DNA from: Flaveria trinervia
Taxonomy: Eukaryota; Streptophyta; Magnoliopsida; Asterales; Asteraceae
NCBI GenBank assembly: GCA_025506515.1
Contig: CM046458.1
Location: 41,458,231-41,522,230, forward strand
DNA length: 64,000 bases
Reading direction: 5' to 3'
Shown: positions 10,557-22,247 of the stretch, one piece after another
Position numbering within the stretch: the first letter of the stretch is position 1
Layout of the letters: the number at the start of each line of letters is the position of its first letter
The notes under the pieces: model-generated
What the model was told of the DNA's origin: nothing
The model's input: only the letters and a program-made list of their open reading frames with translations
Database searches by the model: none
Translations under genes and position numbers: made by a program

Positions 10557-12557
10557 TGTAACACCCGCTTATTCTATTAAAGTAAATAAAAGAAGGAAAC
10601 ATCAATAAACCCAAGTTGAGGGGTTAAAGATATAAAATGGGACAAAAGTACAAAGAAGTTGGTGTAAAGGTGGGCATGGCCGCCCACCCTCTTTTCACAT
10701 CACCATTTCATCGGTTCTAGAAGGAGAGAGAGCAAAAAACTCTCGGTTTGAAGAAGAAGAAGAGGCTGAATTCAAGGTAAGAATTCATGGGTTTTAAGTG
10801 TTTATGATGGGTTTTGTCTCGGTTATGTGCTTATGTGTTTGTGTGTGTGTTCGTGTGTGTGTTTGGTGGGTTTCCAGGTGTTAGAGCTCATTTGCATACG
10901 GGTTAGAAGGAAGATACACCCAAAGTTGCACCAGGTGAGTTTCTAGACCCCGGTTTTACCTGTTTTAAACTCTCTTTGGGGCTGAAAATGTATTTAAACG
11001 ATTTTACAATGTTTATGTATGTATACCCGTATGTATTATGCATGTTTGATGCTGATTCTTAGATGATTATAAGTTGTTCCTTTTTAGAATATCCCTTGGT
11101 AAGCTTAGAACAAATAGGCTTGATGTTTGGGTTTGAAAATATCCTAGAAACATGTTAAGTAGATGGTTCATGCGCCTAAATAGGGCTCATGCGCTTGGAA
11201 ATGCCTTAGAAATGTTTAAGTGTAACTCATGCGCCTGAACAGTGGTTCATGCGCCTAGAATTTGTAATCGGACGACTAAGTGTTGGCCATGCGCCCAAGG
11301 TGGGCCATGCGCCTAAACAGTGTTCCCATGCGCCCAAACGACCAACTGCCTAATTATGCCCAACCACCCAACCCCATGCGCCTAAGTGTTCATGCATCCG
11401 AATGGCCATGCGCCTAAGTGTCCATTCGTCCGAATGGATCATACGCCCGAATAGTTCATGCGCTTGAATAGTTCATGCGCCTAAGTGTTCAAACGGTTAA
11501 GTGTTGGCTCATGCGCCTACATAGTGATGAAACGCCCAAACAGGGCTCATGCGCCCAAATAGTGTTGGTGCTCCTAAACACTTAGAATTTATTACGAAAT
11601 TTTTGGGAGTCTGTGCTATTAAAGTTTTGACTGATGTTTGACTGGGGCTTATTAATGCTTAGTTTCATGCATGATTATGATAGTTTTATGATTGTTCCAA
11701 ATTATTATTATTACTATTAGTGTATGACTTTACGTGGTGTGTTTATTATCGCAACGTAAAGTATTACTAATAATAATAAAGAGAAAGAGCAATGAAGAAG
11801 AGAAATGGAACTTAATTAAAATGTTAACAAGTCTTGCAAGCTTATAGGAGGTGCACGACCATGTTGTCGTTAGCTCAACTGTGATGCGGGTTACTACCTT
11901 ATTTTTCACACTGGGCTAGTTAGTTGAGATTAGCGGACCTTTGCAGCATACCCTAGGTGACTGGGCCGTCTTGTATACAATATTTAGAGCCCTTTGAGGG
12001 ACAGAGGGCCCGACACCATTTCCCCCGCGCATATAGTTTAGGGTATTAGTCATTGGTCCACATAGACAGTGAAAGATAAAGATAAAAGAGTACAGTATAA
12101 ACAAGGCATACAGTAAAGAGAAGAAGCATTATCTGTTTGTATAGTTAATGCGTGCTCACGTATAAAGAGATGAAATTTCATAAAAAGAGTATTTTCATAT
12201 GTATACCTTACAGAAAGTATTTTATTACTTAAAAACTAGAACTCACTCAGCAACGCTGACTTTTATACATTTTTAGTTGGCAGGTAAACATTGCTGAGGA
12301 TGGCACAAGGGTAAAGCTTCTTGGTAGGAAAAGACTGACATCCATTCATACTCGTTATTGCTGTTGTTTTGTAATGCAATTAAACAATTCTTTTGTATTC
12401 GTTTAAACAATAGTGTATTGCTCAACAACAGTGTTTTTAATGAATGAATGACTTTTGTTAATATAATTCCGCTGCTTAAGCTATTAAATTTATAATGTTT
12501 AATGTATTTAATGTTGTGAATGACCAACTGTGAGGTCTCCGGAAACGGGGCCTTACA
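10557..12557 (+). repeat. 5' LTR of the rearranged Gypsy element, about 2.0 kb
   Basis: TGTAACACCCGCTTATTC to GGGGCCTTACA, followed directly by a tRNA-Met primer site. The region 11165-11575 is an array of about 20 degenerate copies of CATGCGCC(T/C)(A/G)AA(T/C). A (TG)n run lies near 10840-10862. The right-hand copy lacks most of the array because it is replaced there by internal sequence. Confidence 0.8.
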
Positions 12558-12560
12558 AGT

Positions 12561-12573
12561 TGGTATCAGAGCC
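12561..12573 (+). other. primer-binding site, initiator tRNA-Met
   Basis: TGGTATCAGAGCC, complementary to the 3' end of plant initiator tRNA-Met, three bases after the LTR end. This is the usual PBS for plant LTR retrotransposons. Confidence 0.85.
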
Positions 12574-12910
12574 AAAGTTTAAGAGAATTGGGTTAAATAA
12601 TTAAAAAAAACCCTAATCTTAAACTGAAAATGGGACAATTGGAGGGATGTCAGCCCGAGTAGCTACATGCCATCAGGTTTGTCTTTTCTTAATGTTAACC
12701 GGTATTATGTGCGCATGCTATGTGATTTATGTGCCTTTAGTAGATTTAGATACTGATGTAGTCAGGATAGGGAATGTTTGGGGTATGAAGAGTAAAGTAA
12801 GTGGCTAATCACAACTGGCCACTATAATTAGAGACTTACTATTCTTGACATAAATTGAGCTACTCCTTTGAATGACCGCATTAGTGTTTGAATCTTATAG
12901 CGTGTTAGAG

Positions 12911-13540
12911 GATGGTCGGTGGTAGATCTTCGAAGGTTTCATCAGGTGAAGGTTGTGGTGGACGTGCTACTGGACCGCGTGTCACGAGAAGCATGGCTAG
13001 GGCTGCTGAATGGTACTCAAAGAGCCAAAGATAGACATAAGGCGTATGCTGATAAACGACGCAAACCGATTGACTTCCAGGTGGGTGACCGAGTTATGCT
13101 AAAGTCTCACCCTGGAAGGGGATCATCCAATTCAGGAAAAAAGGTAAGCTAAGCCCTAGATACATAGGACCTTTCCGAATCATTGCTCGAGTAGGAGAGG
13201 TGGCCTATAGATTGGAGTTAGCAGATGAGTTAAGTGGAATTCACCTGACATTCCATGTATCTCATCTGAGAAAGTGCTTAGCTGATGAACACATGATTGT
13301 TTCAATGGAGGAAATCGAAGTAGACGAAAGGCTCAATTATGTGGAGCAACCAGTGGCAATCAGCGATAGAAAAGAGAAAAAGGCTGAGAAATAAAGTGGT
13401 TCCTCTTGTGCGTGTACAGTGGAAGCAAAGAAGGGATCCGAATCTACATAGGAGACTGAGGAGGAGATGAGGTAGCATTATCCTCATCTGTTTGAGTAAT
13501 AACAAGTTTCGGGGACAAAACCTATATAAGGGGGTGGACT
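12911..13540 (+). pseudogene. gag start fused to integrase C-terminus (deleted polyprotein)
   Basis: The first frame from about 12912 matches the gag start seen again at 14497 (SSKVSSGEG-type). After about 100 bases it jumps into the end of the integrase: DRHKAYADKRRKPIDFQVGD, then RLELADELSGIHLTFHVSHL (13200-13394). The chromodomain-like tail (VQWKQRRGSE, later HYPHLFE) follows in another frame, with TAG stops at about 13439 and 13472. Capsid, protease, RT, RNase H and the integrase catalytic core are missing. This is one large internal deletion. Confidence 0.8.
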
Positions 13541-14177
13541 TGTAACACCCGGTTATTCTATTAACGTAAATAAAAGAGGAAACATCAATAAACCCAAGTT
13601 GAGGGGTTAAAGATGTAAAAGGGGATAAAAGTACAAAGAAGTTGGTGTAAAGGTGGGCATGGCCGCCCACCCTCTTTTCACATCACCATTTCATCGGGTT
13701 CTAGAGAGAGAGAGAGCAGAAAACTCTTGGTTTGAAGAAGAAGAAGAAGAGGCTGAATTCAAGGTAAGAATTCATGGGTTTTGAGTGTTTATGATGGGTT
13801 TTGTCTCGGTTATGTGCTTATGTGTTGTGTGTGTGATTGTGTGTGTGTGTTTGTGTGTGTTTGGTGGGTTTCCAGGTGTTAGACCTCATTTGCATACGGG
13901 TTAGAAGGAAGATACACCCAAAGTTGCACGAGAGTGAGTTTCTAGACCTCGGTTTTACTGTTTTAAACTCTCTTTGGGGCTGAAAATGTATTTAAACGAT
14001 TTTACAATGTTTATGTATGTATACCCGTATGTATTATGCATGTTTGATGCTGATCTTAGATGATTATAAGTTGTTCCTTTTTAGAATAGCCCTTGGTAAG
14101 CTTAGAACAAATAGGCTTGATGTTTGGGTTCGAAAATATCCTAGAACATGTTGAGTAGATGGTTCATGCGCCTAAAT
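13541..14177 (+). repeat. 3' LTR of the Gypsy element, first part
   Basis: TGTAACACCCGGTTATTC follows GGGGGTGGACT, a purine-rich tract. It matches 10557-11180 and stops inside the CATGCGCC array at GCGCCTAAAT, where sequence equal to 12588 onward begins. AAT(T) is shared by both parents at the join, so microhomology could have guided it. Confidence 0.75.
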
Positions 14178-14496
14178 TGGGTTAAATAATTAAAAAAACC
14201 CTAAAATTAAACTGAATGGGACAATTGGAGCGATGTCAGCCCGAGTAGCTACGTGCCATCATGTATGTCTTTTCTTATTGTTAAACGGTATTATGTGCGC
14301 ATGCTATGTGATTTATGTGCCTTTAGTAGATTTAGATACGGATTTAGTCAGGATAGGGAATGTTTGGGGTATGAAGAGTAAAGTAAGTGGCTAATCACAA
14401 CTGGCCACTATAATTAAGGACTTATATACTTGACATAAATTGAGCTACTCCTTTGAATGACCGCGTTAGTGTTTGAATCTTATAACGTGTTAGAGG
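14178..14496 (+). other. second copy of the Gypsy 5' leader
   Basis: Equivalent to 12588-12910 (GGGTTAAATAATTAAAAAAA onward) with point differences. It is the untranslated leader before gag and carries no gene. Confidence 0.7.
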
Positions 14497-15135
14497 TTGG
14501 TCCGTGGTAGATCTTCGAAGGTTTCATCAGGTGAAGGTTATGGTGGACGTGGTGCTGGACTGTGTGTCACGAGAAGCATGGCTAGGGCTGCTGAAATGGC
14601 ACTCAAAGAGCCCGAGATCCATCACCCGGAAGGCGGTGATGATGGTGCTAGTCTAAGGACCACATTGAAAGAGGCTGTTGTCGAGGGAGTTCAACAGGCC
14701 ATGCAGACGATTCTCCCGTTTATGGTGATTGAGGTAATTAGGGCGGTGAAGGAGATGACCCTGATTGAAGTGAACAAGAAGGGTAGCAATGACAAGAACT
14801 GCAAGGGAAAGCAGGTTGAACGTGGGGGTTACACGCCATACAAAAAGGTTGCCAGGACGGATGACCGGCGTGTAGCTTCATCCGGTTCGAAGACGAGGAA
14901 GTGTGGTAAGTGTGCTAAAGGGTATACTGGTGAGTGTAGGTGGGGATCAAACCTCTGCTTCCAATGTGGAAGGGAGGGCCACATGGCAAGAGATTGTCAA
15001 ATGGCTAAATGCTACAACTGTGGCGAGACTGGACATATGAGCAGCGATTGCAAGAAGTCGAGGGCGGAGTGCTCTGGAGCGAAGAGAAGCCGGAGGAAGG
15101 AGGGCAGAGGGCAAGTGCTAGAGCTTGCACCATGA
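14497..15135 (+). pseudogene. Gypsy Gag, N-terminus plus nucleocapsid, capsid deleted
   Basis: The 212-residue frame begins MVRGRSSKVSSGEG and ends in a basic region. It has two CCHC zinc knuckles, CFQCGREGHMARDC (residues ~154-167) and CYNCGETGHMSSDC (~172-185), preceded by a cysteine pair CGKCAKGYTGEC. About 100 residues separate the N-terminal arginine-rich segment from the first cysteines, too few for a capsid domain, so the capsid has been deleted. Gag would coat the element RNA. Confidence 0.8.
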
Positions 15136-15537
15136 CCCGAGAGGAAGCCAGAGCTGATCCCGATGTCGTGTCAGGTATGCTTCTAGTAAACCAAACTTGT
15201 GCCTCTGTATGTTTGATTCCGGTGCTAGTAGGAGTTTTATTTCCACTACTTTTTATGCTAAGTTGCCTATTAGTAGTAGAAATGTCAGTGAATCATTCGA
15301 TGTAGAAACCGCTATTGGCAAGTTCACAAGAATTACTGATGTGATAGAGGACTGTGCTATGGAACTAGAAGGTCATAGGTTTGCTGCTAGGTTACACGTG
15401 ATGCCCCTAGGTGGATTTGTGTAGTAGTAGGGATGGACTGGTTAGCAACCTATGAATCAAACATCGTATGTGGCAAGAAATGATTCTTTAGTTGGCCCTG
15501 ATGGGAGTTTGTTACAATTTATGGAGATCGCGTTACT
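15136..15537 (+). pseudogene. Gypsy aspartic protease fragment
   Basis: FDSGASRSFIS (about residues 6-16 of the frame at 15197-15424) holds the catalytic D-S-G of retropepsins, followed by VMPLGGFV and, in the next frame after about 15421, GMDWLATYES. It is frame-broken and ends abruptly where LTR sequence resumes at about 15538. Confidence 0.8.
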
Positions 15538-16079
15538 ACCATTTCCCCCGCGCACATAGTTTAGGGTATTGCTTATTGGTCCACATAGACAGTGAAAGAT
15601 AAAGATAAAAGAGTACAGAATAAACAAGGCATACAGTAAAGAGAAAAAGCATTATCTGTTTGTATAGTTAATGCGTGCTCACGTATAAAGAGATGAAATT
15701 TCATAAAAAGAGTATTTTCATATGTATACCTTCCAGAAAGTATTTTATTACTTTTAAAACTAGAACTCATTCAGCAACACTGACTTTTATACATTTTAGT
15801 TGGCAGGTAAACATTGTTGAGGATGGCACAGGGTGAAGCTACTTGGCAGGAAAAGACTGACATCCATTCATACTCGTTATTGCTGTTGTTTTGTAATGCA
15901 GTTAAACAATTCTTTTGTATTCGGTTTAAACAATAGTTTATTGCTCAACAACAGTGTTTTAATGAAATGAATGGCTTTTGTTAAGATAATTCCGCTGCTT
16001 CAGCTATTAATTTATAATGTTTAATGTATTTAATGCTGTGAATGACCAACTGTGAGATCTCCGGAAACGGGGCCTTACA
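15538..16079 (+). repeat. 3' LTR of the Gypsy element, terminal part
   Basis: From ACCATTTCCCCCGCGC to GGGGCCTTACA it matches 12014-12557. Together with 13541-14177 it makes up the right LTR minus about 830 bp. Confidence 0.75.
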
Positions 16080-17355
16080 CGACATGTTCTACCATCGAAT
16101 ATCATCAATTTGACCTTAATCAAGTAAGTTAAGCACACCGTCATACTCGGTTTTACTTAAGGAATCAAAACCCTATGTTTGATTTCGTTAACTACATCAA
16201 TTGGATGTTTAATTTGATGCAAACCAAAACTAGGGTTCGTATGGATTTGGGAATTTCGAAAACATGGCTTTTATAATATTATTTAGAAACCTTATTAAGA
16301 TACATGCCCTTAGCCCACTAGTCGACACCATGTACTTATGCAGCAGGGGTCTCGGGTTCGACCCCAGCACCCTCAAACCGTTTTAAACCTTTTTTTATAA
16401 ATTAAATCACAACAATTATTATTCTACTAAACTGAAATAAAAATTATGTTGATACTTAAATTTAATTTAGAAATTATTAATTTAATTTTTGAAAAATTGT
16501 AACAATATAATCTACTATTTTAAAACAAATAGTTTAATAATATAAAAACTTTGTGTTAATTTTTTTATGAGATTCAAATGTTATAAAAAATATAATTTAT
16601 ATACAAGTTTAATATTTATAAAAATTAATTTTAAAATCTTTATTAATTCCTAAAAAAAATTCTAATCCACATATTTTTTAAATTATTTTTAAATCTATTT
16701 TTGAAAGGTTTTAATATTATGAAACTTTAAAAGAATTACACAAAAGTTTAAAAACATTATAAATCAAACTTAATACTTTAAAGTCAATTAATAATTAATT
16801 ATCCAATTAATTATTTGTGATCAAGTTTTAAATAATAATTTTTAGATTAATTATTTCTTTTCATATTTTATACTCAACCATTACTTAATTAATTTTTTAT
16901 TGATATTTAAGTAAAACTTATTATTCAATTCACTAATGGTTTATTATTACCTTTATCATCTAATCAATTTATTTAATTCTTATTTAATCAAGTTACATTA
17001 GTTAATTGTATTTTTCTTATCAAATGATCAAACCTCAAATTCCAATTGAAACCCTAATTCGTATTTAATTGTTAATCACAACTTTATTTTAATCCGAAGA
17101 CTCGAAATCTTAGGTTGAATCGTGAAGAAATCATTAGAACCATCTTATTTTTTATTATTATCTAAAGTGCATCTTAAATCTTGTGAGTTTTCTACGTGAG
17201 TTCTCCATGCTTCTTCTTACTTAATTTCATACCTTTTGGGGTGAAACATGTTAATATTATAATTTACATTTGTAAACATCTTGATACTTGTAAATGCACA
17301 TGCAATTCATGGTTACTTTTTGTCATGGTTATTTGTAATATTGTGAGTCTTATAT
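16080..17355 (+). mobile_element. old Gypsy LTR, copy 2, right part
   Basis: It continues the sequence broken at 10556 and matches 7310-8130 (TCATACTCGGTTTTACTTAA shared). It contains the second tRNA-like A/B box pair (A box 16310-16321, B box GGGTTCGACCCC 16354-16365). It is AT-rich beyond 16400, has no gene, and is cut at 17356 by a solo LTR. Confidence 0.6.
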
Positions 17356-19466
17356 TGTAAGGCCCCGTTCCCGGACGCTTACAGTTGGATCCTCATCGCA
17401 CATAAAACATATAATTACATTTGTATTTCATAAAGCATCGCAGCGGAAACATTTAAAAATGACATTTCATTACATTATAAAAGCTTTTGCAAAATATACA
17501 TCGTAATTCGATTACAAAACCCAAGTTGCATTACATCACAAAAGCATTATAACATGGATGCCATCTCCAAAAAGCTGAGTAACCACCTCGTGCCATCCTC
17601 AGCAACCATTACCTGCCAACTGGAAACACATCAAAGTTAGCGTTGCTGAGTGAGTTCTAGTTTTATAAATAAAACATACGTTTCTCTTGTTAAAACCATA
17701 CTTTACGTTCATGCGATCATACATCATACATATACAGATAACATCATTATTATCTTCATCATCTATACGTTAACTTTCATTCTTTCATACATTCTTACTT
17801 TCATTCGTTCATTAACTTTCGTTCATTCATCGTACGTCATTTACATTCACGTTCCTTCATCGTTACATCTTTTCCTTTCCATCAAACCATAAACTTTACC
17901 CTTCAGTTCATGGTACTGGACCTAGGCCTATCATAGACCTATAACGGTGCACCGCACCTCATGGCCACATCACCTAAGGTAAAGATTAGGTGTACTATGC
18001 AATACCTTTCTGTTCATGGTTCTGGACCTAGGCCTTTCATAGACCTTCTATAACGATGCATCGCACCTCGTGGTCACAGTACCTAGGTTATGAGTATAGG
18101 TGTACCATTGCCATATGCAATACCTTCTGTTCATGGTTCTGGACCTAGGCCTATCATAGACCTTCTATAACGGTGCATAGCACCTCATGGTCATAGTACC
18201 TAAGGTATGCAGCAATAGTTCTATGCAAATGGTCAATCACAAAGAAAGACCCCGATGTACATGCCATGCTTGCAAGACTTTCATTACTTTCTTCATTCAT
18301 TAATGCATGCATTCTTACTTCATGTTCCTCTTTCATTATCTTTCACTTTACATTACATAATACTTCATTCATTCATTAACATGACACGTAAAGCCATAGG
18401 AAAGACAAACATACATCATAATAAGGAACATATCATTCACAGTCATCAACACATACAGGGGAAAATCATACATACATAACATGCATAATCATGCAACATC
18501 ATCATCATGCCCAACATACTCTCTAAGGCCTCAATCGTCATCTTACATGCTCTTATGGGAACCTTTACGTCGAAACTTACATCTGCACTTTCCCTCGAAA
18601 GTCAGAAGTCAAACTACACTTTCCTTCGGGTGCAACAGCCCTATTCGGGCATGTGGACACCCTCCAGTCGCATGGCCTCCATGCGACTGAACATCATGCG
18701 ATTGGACTCATGCGGATGAACACCCATGCGAATGAACACCCGATCGTGCGAATGGACTAATGCAGAGGCACTTGCGACTGGACCCTCAGTCGCATGACCT
18801 CCATGCGACTGCCCCAATCGTGCGAATGGACCCTCAATCGTGCGAATGAACCCCAATCGCCCCCATTCGGCCGTATGGCCTACATTCGGTTGCCTAGCCC
18901 TAGCTGATGCAGAATGTAGTTCATCCCAAACCCAATCTGCCATTTTCGACCCCCAAGCTCATCCAAACCCATTCTAAGCCCAAATCGACCATCCTAAACC
19001 TTAGGAATGCATACCACAACACCATTCAAGCACACACAAGCCCACAAACAAGGCTCAAATGCATCATACACAAACATACACATACACAAACGGGTCAAAC
19101 ATGCACACACTCAAAAACCCAATTTTCAGATGTTTTCCAGCCCAAATCATTAAAAACGTTTAAAGGAGGGGTCCTAGAACTCACACAAACGACCACAACA
19201 AGAAGAGCTTCGAATTGACTCGCTTCTCAACGGTTTTGGCCACTCGAACCAACCCGAACCAACACTTCTTCCTCTTTCTTCCTTTCTCTCTTCTCCTCTC
19301 TTTTCTTGGCTGAAATATGAGTGTGAGGAGAGTATGGCTGCCCTCTCCCTACACATATCACCACATTTCCACTTTCCCTCGTTGGCGAGTTTAGTCCCTC
19401 GACTTTGGATTTTATTTCTTTTCTTTCTTCGTCGACCTCAAAATAGATAAATAACCGGGTGTTACA
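17356..19466 (-). mobile_element. solo Gypsy LTR, 2.1 kb, minus strand, TSD TATAT
   Basis: Plus strand runs TGTAAGGCCCCGTTCCC to AACCGGGTGTTACA, i.e. a minus-strand LTR TGTAACACCCGG...GGGGCCTTACA, related to but distinct from the LTR at 10557. Flanks are perfect TATAT (17351-17355 and 19467-19471). It has three imperfect repeats of about 110 bp with TTCATGGTTCTGGACCTAGG (17910-18200) and a CATGCGACTGAAC-type word array (18640-18880). No internal region adjoins, so it is a solo LTR left by LTR-LTR recombination. Confidence 0.85.
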
Positions 19467-19773
19467 TATATGACAGACATTATATGTTGACAATCATTAA
19501 CTATTGCTAGCCTGACGATGTCATAGATCTATGGGCCTTACAAGCCTTTTGGTGCTAAAGCTGAGGTTATTGCCGGCTCCTGATGACGTATGCTTGTTCA
19601 TTATGGGAACCAAATACACTTAGCTAATCGTTATACTTGTAAATGTTATTCTTGGTCAAGATTTGATTGTAGCTATATATTATCTATAGACTTGCTTTAT
19701 TCCTAACCATTGACATGAATTGCTACTTGTAAACGATTAGCTAAGTGTACTTGGTTCACATGATGAACAAGTC
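19467..19773. repeat. spacer with a 40-bp imperfect inverted repeat
   Basis: Arms at 19593-19632 (CTTGTTCATTATGGGAACC onward) and 19732-19771 are reverse complements with about three mismatches, around a loop of about 100 bases. The right arm ends two bases before the left LTR of element 1. No gene. Confidence 0.7.
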
Positions 19774-20639
19774 TGTTGGATCAAGAAGAAGGCTAATGCG
19801 ACCAAAACTAGATCACTTAAGTTATTTTGGTGCTGCATGCAAAGGCTTCCGAAGCTTTTCATGGAACTTCCGAAGGTTGTAGAGTTCTTCCGAAGACAAA
19901 GGGAAAGACCAACTTCCGAAGACAGAACTGTACTTCCAAAGACAAATGCATACTTCCCAAGTTCAAGACTTAGAAGACTAAAGTGAAGATCACTTCCAAA
20001 GTATGATGAAATGAAGAAGTCTCCAAGCCTTGGAAGAAGCAGCCTCTTCCGAAGTATAAAGTGGCTTCGGAAGTACTTACTCTTTCGAAGCCATTTAACC
20101 TTAGAAGACACTACTGTAACCAGTGGACACAAGTATGGTCTCTGACACTCCACTGCAGACTTCTGATACAACATGGCTTCTTCCCAAGGAGTCATGTTGT
20201 TAACCATACTTTATTCCACTGTTTACATTTTCATGATAGTACATGTTACCAACTTTAGTTGGTGATAAAAGGTAAGTCAGGGACATGTCCTGACTACCAA
20301 TCTCAGATAAGACTTTATCCGAGATACCTTAAACCATAGTCTTGTAGTATAGGCCTTAGCTAAGGACCCTAGCTAGTATCAAAGTATATCCGGCTATAGA
20401 TAGTATTATATATAGGTTCTCCATGTAACTCATTTAGACATCTATTATCTTCTGCTTGTAAGAGTCTTGTATTTTGAGTTGAGAATCAATATATAAAAGT
20501 ATCTTGAAAATTCTTTCTATGTTCTTAGTTACTTTCTATATTGTGATCAACTCTTATTGATTCTTATCATACCCGAGTGTGATTCTAGGTGAGTATGAGA
20601 GAAAAACATTGTGTTTAAGTGACAAACACCGATCTTGCA
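19774..20639 (+). repeat. element 1 5' LTR with TTCCGAAG word array
   Basis: TGTTGGATCAAG to GATCTTGCA. Between 19848 and 20100 there are six exact TTCCGAAG/CTTCGGAA words and several one-base variants, many explained by CG to CA or TG change. A TATA-like ATTATATATAGG (20405-20416) follows the array, as expected of a U3 promoter. Confidence 0.85.
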
Positions 20640-20640
20640 A

Positions 20641-20653
20641 TTGGTATCAGAGC
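20641..20653 (+). other. element 1 primer-binding site (tRNA-Met)
   Basis: TTGGTATCAGAGC, one base after the LTR end CTTGCA; complementary to initiator tRNA-Met. Confidence 0.88.
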
Positions 20654-20730
20654 TTCTCAGGCTCTGATTGCGTGATCTAACCATCCAATCAACCCCTGTT
20701 TTCACTCCTCCCTACCACCCACTCACTCAA

Positions 20731-21960
20731 ATGGCCCTTAACAAATCCGAGGTAGAGATGGGAACAATGACAAAGCTCCCATCATTACTCCTGAAAACTT
20801 CAGGTCTTGGAGTAGAAGAATGGAAGGCTTCATTAGATACCAAGACATCAAAATGTGGAACTCTATAGTCAATGGACCGTACAAGCCAAAGGTGGCTTCA
20901 CCTGGTGGAAACAGTGCCATGATAGAGAAGTTGTCGAGGACTATTCTGATGAAGACATGAAGAAGATAGACATCGACAGCAATGCTATGACAATTCTCAT
21001 GACTGCAATACCAAACTCTATCATGGTAGGGTTCGAGCATTGTAAGACTGCCAAAGAATTGTTTGATGCACTTGCCCAGATGTACTCCAACTCCAACGAC
21101 TCAAAGAAGGACTCACTGAAGCAGCAGTTCGAGAACTTCACTCATATTGCTGGAGAGCCCTCAGCCAACAGTACTTCAGGTACATGGATCTTATCTCTTC
21201 CCCTAGTCTGTGAAGATCACTTGTGAACTTAAAGATCTCACTAGAAAGTTCATGAGTGCTTTTCCAAATGAGGACATTCTACTGTGTCTCTATCAAGAGA
21301 ATAGAAAACTTGAACACTCTTTCCATGACTGAGCTCTATGGCATCCTTGATGGATATTGTCTAGAGATGGAGAGTAAGAAGGGCCACCAAACAAGCAGAC
21401 CCATAAGTTTTCCTGCTAGCAACGCTTTAATGGTTGCTAAAGGCTCATTAACCCCACAACCTCAGCATTACCTGACATATCAGCAGCCATCCTGCTCTTC
21501 TGGTCCTTACATCACTTATCCTGAGACTCCAAGGTCTCAACAGGCTCAACACAATTCCTTCCAGGAAAGTTGTGCCTTTGTTTTAGGAGTGGACACTCAG
21601 GAGATTTTCAATACTGCTTTGATGATCTTGAGTGTTTTAGCTTAGATGATGTAGAGTACGTGGACATTGTCCAGCAGATGGCTCTCTTAACTTACAGAGC
21701 AAAGAAGTTCTTTAAGAGAATGGAAGGCATTTCCCTCAAAACCCAACTACCAGGAAGTTCGGGTTGACAAGACCAAGGCAAAAGTGTTACAACTGTAACC
21801 AACTGGGTCACTTTGCAAGGGAATGCAACGCTCCCAAGACCAATCCGGGAACCCCACAGGCCTCCACACATCCCTCAACCTCAAAGCCCATTGAGAAGTC
21901 AACTGAAACAGCTGCAATGGCTCAAGAAGTTGACTAGAGCTTCATGGTACAGGGTGTGAC
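20731..21960 (+). pseudogene. element 1 Gag
   Basis: Copia-type Gag (UBN2 family), spread over several frames. One frame near 20790 reads FRSWSRRMEGFIRYQDIKMW; another (20930-21170) reads IDSNAMTILMTAIPNS and TAKELFDALAQMYSNSNDSK. A proline/glutamine-rich stretch follows. The CCHC knuckle CYNCNQLGHFAREC is encoded at 21785-21826. At least four frame changes are needed, so it is a pseudogene. An intact Gag would form the particle and bind RNA. The start at 20731 (MALNKSE) is chosen as the first ATG in the family context. Confidence 0.8.
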
Positions 21961-22061
21961 TCCTGCTCAAGCTCTCATGGCCGGAACAGATGATACCAAG
22001 TATATAACATCTCTGCACTCCAGCCTGTATAGCTAAAGTTAAACTCTATCAGGACTACAAT

Positions 22062-22247
22062 ATGGAAATCAGATCTGATATTGTGTCTTTAAATATTCTA
22101 AAATCTGATTTTAAAAGAGCTGAATCTGACTATCAAAAGAAAATTAATGAGTTAGAGAAAACTGTATCTCTTTTGAAACATGAACACACCAACTACAAGA
22201 CTCAAATCAAGGATCTGATATCCAAATTGTCTGAGGCTCAAGCCTAG
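22062..22247 (+). pseudogene. element 1 coiled-coil segment downstream of Gag
   Basis: The frame begins MEIRSDIVSLNILKSDF and is a heptad-rich charged helix through KLSEAQA. Element 4 has the homologous segment at 59855 (MRSDPESLNILKADF), so this is an ancestral domain between the Gag knuckle and protease. Its role is unknown; self-association of Gag is a reasonable guess. Confidence 0.65.

Larger units (their letters stand above)
10557..16079 (+). mobile_element. rearranged chromodomain-type Ty3/Gypsy retrotransposon
   Basis: It is bounded by TGTAACACCCG and GGGGCCTTACA and flanked by TGACA (10552-10556) and CGACA (16080-16084), a 4/5 target duplication. The order is full 5' LTR (10557-12557), PBS, a deleted internal region, the first part of a 3' LTR (13541-14177), then a second gag-protease stretch (14178-15537) where the middle of the LTR should be, then the LTR end (15538-16079). 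The integrase tail with HVSHLRKCL and the chromodomain-like VQWK motif point to the Tekay/Del type. No intact pol remains. Confidence 0.8.

Noticed and set aside
17650..19493. Several open frames of 60-100 residues in both strands
   Set aside because: They fall in the solo Gypsy LTR and its repeats, and their translations are repetitive or overlap on opposite strands.
19848..20100. TTCCGAAG words as heat-shock elements
   Set aside because: Heat-shock elements need TTC and GAA units spaced by two bases (TTCNNGAA). Here the spacing is one base, so the consensus is not met.
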